Part shown: one piece after another, positions 1-5,591 of the stretch
Layout of the letters: each line of letters starts with the position of its first letter
Numbering within the stretch: position 1 is the stretch's first letter
From: Thermomicrobiaceae bacterium
Lineage (GTDB): Bacteria; Chloroflexota; Chloroflexia; Thermomicrobiales; Thermomicrobiaceae
Assembly: GCA_007123655.1 (NCBI GenBank)
Contig: SKKR01000112.1
Location: forward strand, 1-5,591
Reading direction: 5' to 3'
DNA: 5,591 bases
Made by a program: the position numbers and the translations under genes
The notes under the pieces: generated by a model
The model's database searches: none
The model's input: the letters and a program-made list of their open reading frames with translations, nothing else
Told to the model about the DNA's origin: nothing

Positions 1-1
1 A

Positions 2-1909
2 TACCTGATGGAGGACGTCTTCAGACATCTTCCGCAGGAGCGACAGAGGTTCTTGATCGAAACGAGCATCCTGAGCCGCTTGAGCGCGGATCTCTGCAGC
101 GCGGTGACCGGCCGATACGATGGCAGGGAAATGCTGGAGCGGCTGGAACAGGAGAATCTCTTCCTGGTATCGCTGAACGAGCACCGGGAGTGGTTCCGCT
201 ACCATAGCGTGTTCTCAGAGTTCCTCCGGAGGGAACTTGATCGAAACCGCTCCCCGGACGAGATCGCCGCGTTACACCGAAACGCCGGAGCCTGGCATCT
301 CGAGCACGATATGGCCGAACCGGCCTTCGAACACGCGGTGCAGGCTGGCGATATCGATCTCGTCATCAGCATTCTGCGAACGCATCTTGAGGTGAAACTC
401 TTCGGCGGGGAGATCGCGGTCGTCCGCAGGTGGCTGGATCTGCTCCCATCGCAGTGGCGCGATGACCGGCCGGAAATCGGGCTGGCTGAAGTCGCACTAC
501 TGCTGTTCACCGGCCAGTTTGAGCGTGTCGAGCCCCGGCTGAGCGCTATTGAACAGCGGCTGACCACAGATGATCGGACAAGCGTAGCCGGACAGCTCGC
601 CCGGGTTACCGCCATGCGTTGCTTCATCGCCTGCTTTAAGAACGACATCGATCTCGCCGAACAATATGCCGACCAGGCGCTCAGGGACCTCCCGTCGGAC
701 GATCTGACGTTTCGGCCCGGTGTCTACGGCGCACTGGGAGACACCTACCGCGCAAACGGGTACTGGGAGAAAGCCGAGTCCGCCTATCGGCAACTGCTCG
801 ACTTCACCCATGCCCCGCCGTTCAGAGTCCAGGCCGTTCACCTCTACGGAGCACTTGCCGATCTCAGCCTGATGCGCGGGCGTCTGCGGGAAGCGGCCGG
901 TTACTGGAGACAGGCACTGGCGGTGATAAACGACCGGGATAACTGGGGCTTTCTGCCGCTCCCCGAGCTCGGATGGGTCTATGTCCGTATGGGCGAGATC
1001 TACTACGAATGGAACGACCTCGATCGCGCCGCCGAATTTCTGAGTGAGGGATTGCGACTGGTTGAACTCGGCCAGGATACCCGCGGGCTCATTGCCGCTC
1101 ATCTGCTGGCTGCGCGGATCGCTCTGGCACTCGGTGACGTCGATAGGGCCTCGGCGAGCCTGGACCGGGCGCGCCCGCATGTTGAATCGTCCTCGTTCCC
1201 GGACTGGGGTGACCGCTTCGAGCGTGTCCAGCTGGAGCTCTGGCTCGAACAGGACCAGCTTCGCACAGCCGCGGACTGGGTGGTCCGCGCGGAACAGCAG
1301 ATCGATCGTGGAGAACGGCGTCCCACTGATGCGTTGATGCTGGCGATCGCCCGAACTCTCTGCATCAGAGGTGATGCTGACGCGCTCACCGCGGCGACAC
1401 ATCGGCTCGCAGAACTGATCGCATCCGCGACGAAATCGGAGAGATTGGGCGTGCAGGTCGAGGCGCTGGCGCTTCGGGCACTCGTCTCGCACCAGGCGGG
1501 CGACCTAATCGAGGCACTGTCCGCTCTGGAAGAAGCGCTGCGACTGGCGGAACCGGAAGGCTATGTGAGGGTGTTCACCGATCTCGGAATGAACATGGCA
1601 TTGCTGCTTCGTACGGCCCGCGACCGGGACGTGATGGTGGACTACACGGATGCGCTGCTCCACGGTTTCGGGAGTAGCCCCTCGTCACTGCCAGGCGGTC
1701 GGGCCGGCATTGCTGAACCGTTGACTGCGCGCGAGCGTGAGGTCCTGCAACTGCTTGCCGCCGGCCTCCGGAATGCCGAGATCGCTGAGCACCTGTTCAT
1801 CTCCCCGGAAACGGTCAAGAAGCATGTGGCGAACATCAACGGCAAGCTCGGCGCACACACTCGCACGCAGTCAGTGGCCCGCGCCCGGGCGCTAAACCTT
1901 CTGGGCTGA
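2..1909 (+). CDS. MalT-like LuxR-family transcriptional regulator, 5'-truncated by window edge
   Basis: This is the C-terminal part of a large ATP-dependent LuxR activator of the MalT (LAL/STAND) type. The frame is open to the left edge, and the residues before the first Met (Tyr-Leu, then MEDVF) continue the family's usual stretch after the ATPase domain. The Met at position 8 is therefore internal, and the Walker A/B ATPase domain (about 300 residues in relatives) lies outside the window. Counting from that Met, residues 1-80 match the winged-helix segment after the ATPase ([35 protein letters not shown]). Residues about 90-550 are helical TPR-like repeats that in MalT bind the inducer. Residues 570-633 are a complete GerE helix-turn-helix ([52 protein letters not shown]). 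It ends with TGA. It is cytoplasmic and DNA-binding. Its ligand is unknown, and control of the genes downstream is inferred from position only. Confidence 0.93.
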   Translation, partial: YLMEDVFRHLPQERQRFLIETSILSRLSADLCSAVTGRYDGREMLERLEQENLFLVSLNEHREWFRYHSVFSEFLRRELDRNRSPDEIAALHRNAGAWHLEHDMAEPAFEHAVQAGDIDLVISILRTHLEVKLFGGEIAVVRRWLDLLPSQWRDDRPEIGLAEVALLLFTGQFERVEPRLSAIEQRLTTDDRTSVAGQLARVTAMRCFIACFKNDIDLAEQYADQALRDLPSDDLTFRPGVYGALGDTYRANGYWEKAESAYRQLLDFTHAPPFRVQAVHLYGALADLSLMRGRLREAAGYWRQALAVINDRDNWGFLPLPELGWVYVRMGEIYYEWNDLDRAAEFLSEGLRLVELGQDTRGLIAAHLLAARIALALGDVDRASASLDRARPHVESSSFPDWGDRFERVQLELWLEQDQLRTAADWVVRAEQQIDRGERRPTDALMLAIARTLCIRGDADALTAATHRLAELIASATKSERLGVQVEALALRALVSHQAGDLIEALSALEEALRLAEPEGYVRVFTDLGMNMALLLRTARDRDVMVDYTDALLHGFGSSPSSLPGGRAGIAEPLTAREREVLQLLAAGLRNAEIAEHLFISPETVKKHVANINGKLGAHTRTQSVARARALNLLG

Positions 1910-1935
1910 CTGGCTCGAGCGGTTCCTCAGCGAAC

Positions 1936-1955
1936 TACCCCGAAGAAATACCCCG
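1936..1955. repeat. short direct repeat TACCCCG x2 in the gap after the regulator gene
   Basis: The heptamer TACCCCG occurs at 1936-1942 and 1949-1955, 13 bases apart start to start. A weaker copy, TACCTCG, lies at 1970-1976. The repeat sits in the only sizeable gap of the window (1910-2040), between the regulator and the ester cyclase gene. MalT-type activators bind repeated short boxes upstream of their promoters, so this could be an operator, but the copies are short and chance is possible. CCCGAA at 1939-1944 can also pair with TTCGGG at 1956-1961 around an 11-base loop, a weak hairpin. I see no convincing -35/-10 pair in this gap. Confidence 0.25.
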
Positions 1956-2025
1956 TTCGGGTGCCGACGTACCTCGTGAATCGGCCTACGCTGTCTACAT
2001 GATTGCTGGTCCGTACAGATTCACG

Positions 2026-2032
2026 AAAGGAG
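2026..2032 (+). promoter_or_regulatory. ribosome binding site AAAGGAG deciding the ester cyclase start
   Basis: AAAGGAG lies 8 bases before the ATG at 2041. The longer in-frame start at 1999 has no comparable purine tract at the right distance, and it would add a non-conserved 14-residue leader, so 2041 is preferred. Confidence 0.8.
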
Positions 2033-2040
2033 CAGTTCCG

Positions 2041-2478
2041 ATGCCCCGGGAGAACAAGGAGCTGGTACGTCAGGCCATTGACGAGATCTGGAACGGCGGG
2101 AAATACGATATTGTCGAGGACTTCGTTTCCAACGATTTCGTCATCCATGGTTCGAGGTCGACGGGCGAGATCCACGGCCCGTCAGGGGTAGAGGCGTACT
2201 TCGGCATGCTTCGCACCGCGTTTCCGGACCTTCACTTCACTGTCCAGGATCAGATTGCGGAAGGAGATCGGGTTGTGACCCGTTGGGTCGCCCGTGGCAC
2301 CCACACCGGTGAGCTGCGGGGAATTCCGCCGACCGGTAAGGAATGCACGAGCAGCGGAATCGATATCGACCGGATCGTCAACGGGAAAGTCGTCGAGTGC
2401 TGGGCCTTGTTTGATGAGCTCGGTCTCATGCAGCAACTCGGTGTCGTTCCCGAACCAGAGCAGGCGCAGGCTCGATAG
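2041..2478 (+). CDS. SnoaL-like ester cyclase family protein (NTF2-like fold)
   Basis: A 145-residue protein of the SnoaL-like 'predicted ester cyclase' family, which has a small cone-shaped alpha+beta barrel of the NTF2-like superfamily. Founding members close polyketide rings by aldol condensation, but most bacterial relatives have no known substrate. Visible family features are an N-terminal helix (ENKELVRQAIDEIWNGG, 4-20), a strand with His36 in FVIHGS, the FPDLHFTV segment at 61-68 with Asp63, EGDRVVTRW at 74-82, GTHTGELRGIPPTGK at 86-100, and the C-terminal VVECWALFDELGLMQQLG at 117-134 with Asp125. His and Asp residues in such positions line the pocket in SnoaL. The length matches the family. 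There is no signal peptide, so it should be cytoplasmic. It is the first gene of the same-strand group, 131 bases after the regulator. The family call is firm; real cyclase activity is not shown. Confidence 0.9.
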   Translation: MPRENKELVRQAIDEIWNGGKYDIVEDFVSNDFVIHGSRSTGEIHGPSGVEAYFGMLRTAFPDLHFTVQDQIAEGDRVVTRWVARGTHTGELRGIPPTGKECTSSGIDIDRIVNGKVVECWALFDELGLMQQLGVVPEPEQAQAR

Positions 2479-2482
2479 GAAT

Positions 2483-2519
2483 CGCCGGTACGGGATGTTC
2501 CCTGGAACACGGTCCGGCG
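2483..2519. repeat. composite inverted repeat between ester cyclase and methyltransferase genes
   Basis: An outer pair CGCCGG (2483-2488) and CCGGCG (2514-2519) flanks an inner dyad TGTTCC-CT-GGAACA (2496-2509). Both pairs share almost the same centre, near 2501-2503. The element starts 5 bases after the cyclase stop codon and ends 11 bases before the methyltransferase ribosome binding site. As DNA it looks like an operator dyad. As RNA the outer stem could form, but the inner arms leave only a 2-base loop, so the tip would have to open. No U-tract follows, so it is not a classic terminator. It may be an operator, an mRNA processing or stability hairpin, or chance. Confidence 0.4.
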
Positions 2520-2547
2520 GTCAAAACGACGAAAGGAATGACAGATT

Positions 2548-3357
2548 ATGGCGCAGAAAGTCTTCTACAAGACCTTTGCTGGTTCGGCAGCGGAAAACTA
2601 TGAAAAGTACTTCGTCCCGTACATTGGGCGACCGCTGGCGTTCGAGTTAATCGAAGCGGCTGCGATTCGTCCCGGAGAGCGTGTCCTGGATGTCGCGTGC
2701 GGTACCGGTATCGTCACCCGGCTCGCTGCCAGGCGCGCGGGACCAACCGGTACAGTTCACGGGCTCGACATGAATCCTGGCATGCTGGCGGTGGCTCGAT
2801 CAGTTGCACCGGCAGATGTGGAGATCACCTGGCACGAGAGCACTGCGGAATCGATGCCGCTGCCTGACGATTCCTATGACGTAATCACATCCCAACTCGG
2901 CCTTCAGTTCATGACGGACAAGGTAGCCGCGCTGAGTGAGATGTGCCGGGTGCTTGCCCCCGGTGGGCGCCTGGCTCTTAGTGTCACTGGTCCAACACCA
3001 CCCCCGTTCATCGTGTTCGAGGAAGCATTGAGCAAGTACATCAGCCCGGAAATCGGTCCGTTCGTCCACATGGTCTTCTCGCTCAATGACCCGCAGGAGC
3101 TGGAAAAGCTCGCGGGAGATGCCGGATTTCGAGACATTTCGGTGCATACGTCGAAGCCGACACTCCGGCTATCTTCACCGGAAGAGTTCATCTGGCAGTA
3201 CATCCAGAGCACACCGCTGTCGGAAGCGGTTTCACAGGCAGATGAAGCGACTCTTGCCCAGCTCGAACGCGAGGTCGTCGCTGCCTGGGAGCCATACGTC
3301 GAGCAGGGAGCGATGACCGTGTCGCCGGGGATGCTGACGCTGTCCGCTCGCTGTTGA
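2548..3357 (+). CDS. class I SAM-dependent methyltransferase (UbiE/Methyltransf_11-like)
   Basis: A 269-residue cytoplasmic methyltransferase with a Rossmann fold that moves a methyl group from S-adenosylmethionine to an unknown acceptor. Motif I is VLDVACGTG at 46-54. The acidic end of strand 2 is GLDMNPGML (72-80, Asp74), which contacts the ribose. ESTAESMPLPDDSYDVI (97-113) covers the adenine-binding and motif II region. EMCRVLAPGGRLAL (131-144) is motif III. The C-terminal half (about 155-269) carries the substrate-side helices and ends in MTVSPGMLTLSARC, as full-length relatives do, so the gene looks intact. GAAAGGA at 2531-2537, 10 bases before the ATG, supports this start. It follows the cyclase gene by 69 bases and precedes the membrane protein gene by 90. 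Ubiquinone or menaquinone methylation is not supported specifically; a small-molecule tailoring role is equally likely. Confidence 0.92.
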   Translation: MAQKVFYKTFAGSAAENYEKYFVPYIGRPLAFELIEAAAIRPGERVLDVACGTGIVTRLAARRAGPTGTVHGLDMNPGMLAVARSVAPADVEITWHESTAESMPLPDDSYDVITSQLGLQFMTDKVAALSEMCRVLAPGGRLALSVTGPTPPPFIVFEEALSKYISPEIGPFVHMVFSLNDPQELEKLAGDAGFRDISVHTSKPTLRLSSPEEFIWQYIQSTPLSEAVSQADEATLAQLEREVVAAWEPYVEQGAMTVSPGMLTLSARC

Positions 3358-3432
3358 GCGATGACGGCGAATACAGAATCCAGCGACCGGCGATTGCAGT
3401 AAGCGTCCTGACCGGTGGATGATCTCGACGTC

Positions 3433-3439
3433 GAAGGGA
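3433..3439 (+). promoter_or_regulatory. ribosome binding site GAAGGGA deciding the membrane protein start
   Basis: GAAGGGA lies 8 bases before the ATG at 3448, matching the spacing before the cyclase gene. An in-frame GTG at 3415 would add 11 acidic residues and would place this purine tract inside the coding region. The ATG is therefore preferred. Confidence 0.65.
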
Positions 3440-3447
3440 ACGACAAA

Positions 3448-4110
3448 ATGGTTGCAGGAAAATGGATACGATACCAGGCCGCTATTGTCGCGGTTGCGCC
3501 AGTTGTGGTTCTCGCCGGCTGGCTTGCTCATCCCTACATCGCGTTCGGACCGGACTCGGAGGCGATCGCCAGGGCGGTTGCCGAGGACATGACCCGCTGG
3601 GGACTTTCGCATCTGCTGCTTGCGATCGGTTTCGGGCTCATGGTACTGGCCTTCCTCGCCGTGCGGAGCTTCCTCCGTGCGGCCGGAGAGGAACGCTGGA
3701 GCCCGATCGGCCTTCCGCTTGTCGTCGTCGGCTTCGCACTCTGGGTTATCTTGCCGGGGATGGAGTTCGCCCCACTCGCCGCTGCGGAAACCGGCGGGGA
3801 CGTCCAGGCAGCGCAGGAGGCGCTAATGCCCTGGTTCATACCCGTCCTGATCGGAGCGAGCGTGTTCTCGACGCTCGGCGTTGTCTGTTTCGCTGCCGGA
3901 ATCTCCCGCAGCAGGGTTTTGAGTCCAGCACAAATCAGGCTGGTCATCGCCGCGTTCGTCCTCATGATCGTGGCGGGATTCATTCCGTACGGAGCCGCGA
4001 ACTACGTCGAAAGCCTTGCGGGAATCGCCGCTCTCTGGCCACTGGCCTACCGGATGCTCGAGCATCCGGTGGGTCAGCCCGCGGCGAGACCGAAACCGGC
4101 GTCTGTCTGA
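3448..4110 (+). CDS. six-helix integral membrane protein of unknown function
   Basis: A 220-residue hydrophobic protein that I cannot place in a named family. Six membrane segments are visible at about residues 9-31, 53-75, 86-110, 129-152, 163-180 and 187-203, joined by short loops. The longest loops are 32-52 (acidic, with GPDSEAIARAVAEDM) and 111-128 (TGGDVQAAQEALMP). The C-terminus is a short Pro/Ala/Arg tail. Polar residues that stand out in or beside the helices are His28 (AHPY), His55 (LSHLLLAIG) and Glu106 (GMEFAPL). These could bind a metal, haem or quinone, or simply cap helices. There is no cleavable signal peptide, ATPase motif or transporter signature. It sits between the methyltransferase gene (90 bases) and the flavoprotein gene (45 bases) on the same strand, so it may be co-expressed as a membrane partner of these enzymes. 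The frame choice is secure because it alone gives regular hydrophobic helices. Confidence 0.82.
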   Translation: MVAGKWIRYQAAIVAVAPVVVLAGWLAHPYIAFGPDSEAIARAVAEDMTRWGLSHLLLAIGFGLMVLAFLAVRSFLRAAGEERWSPIGLPLVVVGFALWVILPGMEFAPLAAAETGGDVQAAQEALMPWFIPVLIGASVFSTLGVVCFAAGISRSRVLSPAQIRLVIAAFVLMIVAGFIPYGAANYVESLAGIAALWPLAYRMLEHPVGQPAARPKPASV

Positions 4111-4155
4111 CCCATCAGTTCAGCCGTTTCTCACCCAATTGAAAAGAGGCGTTCG

Positions 4156-5286
4156 ATGAGCGGAATCAGTGCAAGCGAATACGTGGAGACCATCATCATT
4201 GGCGGCGGTCAATCCGGACTGTCAATCGGATATCAGCTAGCTCAGCGAGGTCTGCCGTACCTGATCCTGGACGCTGGCGAACGCGTTGGCGACTCCTGGC
4301 GGAACCGATGGGACTCGCTACGGCTGTTCACCCCGGCCTGTTACGACGGCTTGGCGGGTATGCCCTTTCCGGCTGAATCCCGCCACTATTTCCCGACGAA
4401 AGATGAAATGGCGGACTTTCTGGAGCACTATGCCCGTCACTTCCAACTCGAAGTGCGCAACGGCGTTCGCGTGGACTCCCTGACCAGATCCGGCGATCGA
4501 TTTCTGATACGGGCGGGCGTTCAGCGTTTCGAGGCCTCCAATGTTGTCATAGCAATGTCGAACTATCAGCATCCGCGTGTGCCGCCGTTTGCCGAAGACC
4601 TCGATCCCGGAATCCTCCAGTTGACGGCTGGAAACTACAGGAACCCGGAGCAGTTACAGAGCGGTCCCGTGCTCGTGGTCGGCGCCGGCAATTCCGGGGC
4701 GGAGATCGCGCAGGAAACGTCGGCACATCACCGGACGTACCTTTCCGGGAACGATCTCGGGCAGGTTCCGTTCAAGATCGACGGGTTTCTGTCGAAACTG
4801 ATCCTCGCCAGGCTGGTCTTGAGGGGGCTGTTTCACTATGTGATAACCGTAGATACACCCCTCGGTCGAAAACTGAGGCCGAAGCTGATTTCACACGGTG
4901 GTCCGCTGATTCGGACAAAGCGGAAACACCTCGCTCGAGCCGGGGTAGAGTTCCTTCCCCGGGTTGCGGGAACGAGCGACGGCCGGCCACAACTGGAAGA
5001 CGGAAGAGTGCTGGATGTCGCCAACGTGATCTGGTGCACGGGCTTCCACGCGGGATTTTCCTGGATCGATCTGCCTGTTCACGGCGAGGTCGAGCCGGAA
5101 CACGAGAGAGGAATCGCGCGCAACGTGCCTGGTCTGTACTTCCTCGGGCTGTTCTTCCTCTACTCGCTGTCCTCGGTGATGGTGCAGGGACTGGAACGGG
5201 ATGCTTCTCGAATTGCCGATCACATTGAGTCCAGATACCGAACGGGAACCGAACGAGCGCGCGAACTAGTTGGCGTCAGGAACTAA
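4156..5286 (+). CDS. flavin-containing monooxygenase-like NAD(P)/FAD-dependent oxidoreductase (CzcO family)
   Basis: A 376-residue two-dinucleotide-domain flavoprotein. The FAD-binding Rossmann motif is IIIGGGQSGLSIGYQLAQRG (GxGxxG at 16-21), with the strand-2 acidic residue Asp39. GDSWRNRWDSLRLFTP (45-60) is the family's active-site-side loop. The NAD(P)H-binding motif is VLVVGAGNSGAEIA at 172-185. The FAD-closing segment VIWCTGF is at 291-297, followed by FSWIDLP. PGLYFLGLFFLYSLSSVMVQGLERDA near the C-terminus is also characteristic. Relatives hydroxylate or oxygenate small organic substrates, or act as sulfide or quinone-type oxidoreductases. In close relatives the segment before the NAD(P)H motif usually reads like QLHSSxYRNP; here it is QLTAGNYRNP (155-164), without the His. 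GAAAAGAGG at 4141-4149 lies 6 bases before the ATG. It is the last gene of the same-strand group and is followed by a hairpin. The family is firm; substrate and true oxygenase activity are unknown. Confidence 0.9.
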   Translation: MSGISASEYVETIIIGGGQSGLSIGYQLAQRGLPYLILDAGERVGDSWRNRWDSLRLFTPACYDGLAGMPFPAESRHYFPTKDEMADFLEHYARHFQLEVRNGVRVDSLTRSGDRFLIRAGVQRFEASNVVIAMSNYQHPRVPPFAEDLDPGILQLTAGNYRNPEQLQSGPVLVVGAGNSGAEIAQETSAHHRTYLSGNDLGQVPFKIDGFLSKLILARLVLRGLFHYVITVDTPLGRKLRPKLISHGGPLIRTKRKHLARAGVEFLPRVAGTSDGRPQLEDGRVLDVANVIWCTGFHAGFSWIDLPVHGEVEPEHERGIARNVPGLYFLGLFFLYSLSSVMVQGLERDASRIADHIESRYRTGTERARELVGVRN

Positions 5287-5303
5287 TCGCAGGCCGGTCT
5301 TCA

Positions 5304-5339
5304 CGCGTCTTCGCGGTCCGTTTCCACCGCAAAGACGCG
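5304..5339. terminator. hairpin between convergent genes, probable terminator without U-tract
   Basis: CGCGTCTTCGCGGT (5304-5317) pairs with ACCGCAAAGACGCG (5326-5339) around an 8-base loop, CCGTTTCC. Read from the minus strand all 14 pairs form, one as a G-U wobble. Read from the plus strand the same site is a C/A mismatch. It starts 18 bases after the flavoprotein stop and lies 39 bases beyond the minus-strand hydrolase stop, where a shared terminator is expected. No run of U follows on either side, so termination is inferred from stem strength and position. It could also be a copy of a dispersed intergenic repeat. Confidence 0.6.
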
Positions 5340-5377
5340 GATCGTTCAGGAACGTCGTTGCTTCAGCGATGGTTCGT

Positions 5378-5591
5378 TCAGTATCCCCCGACCATCGGCA
5401 GGCGATCGTCTCCGTACAACTCGGCATAGCGTGCTCCCGGAATGTGCTTCGGCAGGTACGGGCCGAGTGCTAAATCAACCGACTGGTCACCTACACAGTG
5501 GACGATCAGTGTCGAGACTGGAACCGTTGAGAGAACGGGACGGACATCGATGCCCCCACCGTAGACAGAACTCGTCCGGTCGTTAACAATG
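5378..5591 (-). pseudogene. alpha/beta-hydrolase C-terminal end, probably frameshifted remnant, cut by window edge
   Basis: Minus-strand translation from 5590 gives 70 residues up to a TGA at 5378-5380. They match the end of the alpha/beta-hydrolase domain often linked to adenylate/guanylate cyclase or regulatory domains: IDVRPVLSTVPVSTLIVHCVGD, GPYLPKHIPGARYAELYGDD, then RLPMVGGY and stop. GD at fragment residues 34-35 carries the triad Asp. Relatives have GDDHLPWVGD, where His is the catalytic base; here it is Arg (codon at 5402-5404). Removing one base from the five-G run (5385-5389) turns GGY-stop into VGDTERTIAEATTFLND, the expected final helix, which reaches 5341. In that shifted frame the next stop is at 5266, inside the end of the flavoprotein gene. 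The lost His and the frameshift together suggest a decaying gene. A sequencing error would explain the shift but not the Arg. The nucleophile Ser and the start lie outside the window. Confidence 0.6.

Noticed and set aside
497..1492. Open frame of 331 codons on the minus strand, opposite the regulator gene
   Set aside because: It lies entirely within a gene with strong family matches, its translation shows no domain or regular structure, and long antisense frames are common in GC-rich coding DNA.
1964..1992. Possible promoter ending in TACGCT before the ester cyclase gene
   Set aside because: The -10-like hexamer has no recognisable -35 partner at 16-18 bases, so it is not supported as a promoter.
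1999..2040. Upstream in-frame ATG that would lengthen the ester cyclase by 14 residues
   Set aside because: There is no ribosome binding site in front of it, and the tract AAAGGAG would fall inside the coding region; the ATG at 2041 is well placed.
3425..3434. Perfect palindrome TCGACGTCGA before the membrane protein ribosome binding site
   Set aside because: It is only 10 bases, made of CG-rich steps common in this DNA, with no second copy or extension; chance is the simplest explanation.
2904..3446. Open frame of 180 codons on the minus strand across the methyltransferase end
   Set aside because: It is Ser-rich low-complexity translation without motifs, opposite a well-supported gene.
3462..4142. 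Open frame of 226 codons on the plus strand, overlapping the membrane protein gene
   Set aside because: The product is Arg/Gly/Cys-rich with no recognisable pattern, and the alternative frame gives six clean membrane helices with a good ribosome binding site.
5270..5473. Plus-strand frame of 67 codons after the flavoprotein gene
   Set aside because: It runs through the hairpin and opposite the hydrolase remnant, has no ribosome binding site, and shows no protein features.

Overview
The window is moderately GC-rich bacterial DNA with ATG starts and clear purine-rich ribosome binding sites. The protein types are a MalT/LuxR ATPase regulator, a SnoaL-like cyclase, a UbiE-like methyltransferase, a CzcO-type flavoprotein and an alpha/beta-hydrolase of the kind often linked to adenylate cyclase. 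This mix is typical of free-living Chloroflexota (Thermomicrobia-like) and some Actinomycetota. That assignment is an inference from style only; there is no rRNA or other marker gene.

Layout: positions 2-1909 hold the C-terminal two thirds of a large LuxR-type regulator, whose N-terminal ATPase domain lies left of the window. After a 131-base gap with a short direct repeat, four genes follow on the same strand: a SnoaL-like ester cyclase (2041-2478), a class I SAM methyltransferase (2548-3357), a six-helix membrane protein of unknown family (3448-4110) and an FAD/NAD(P)-dependent monooxygenase-like protein (4156-5286). The gaps between these four are 69, 90 and 45 bases, so they could be one transcript. 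A composite dyad lies between the cyclase and methyltransferase genes. A strong hairpin follows the flavoprotein gene. Reading the other way from the right edge is the tail of an alpha/beta-hydrolase gene that looks broken: it has a one-base insertion in a run of five G and an Arg where the family has its catalytic His.

The cyclase-fold protein, methyltransferase and flavin oxygenase are the kinds of enzyme that modify small organic molecules, and the large LuxR regulator upstream may sense a ligand and switch them on. That joint role is inference; no substrate can be read from the sequence. I see no transposon, CRISPR array, RNA gene or phage gene, and no clearly new defence or mobile system. 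The items most worth checking are the hydrolase remnant, the intergenic dyad, and the flavoprotein's departure from its usual signature.
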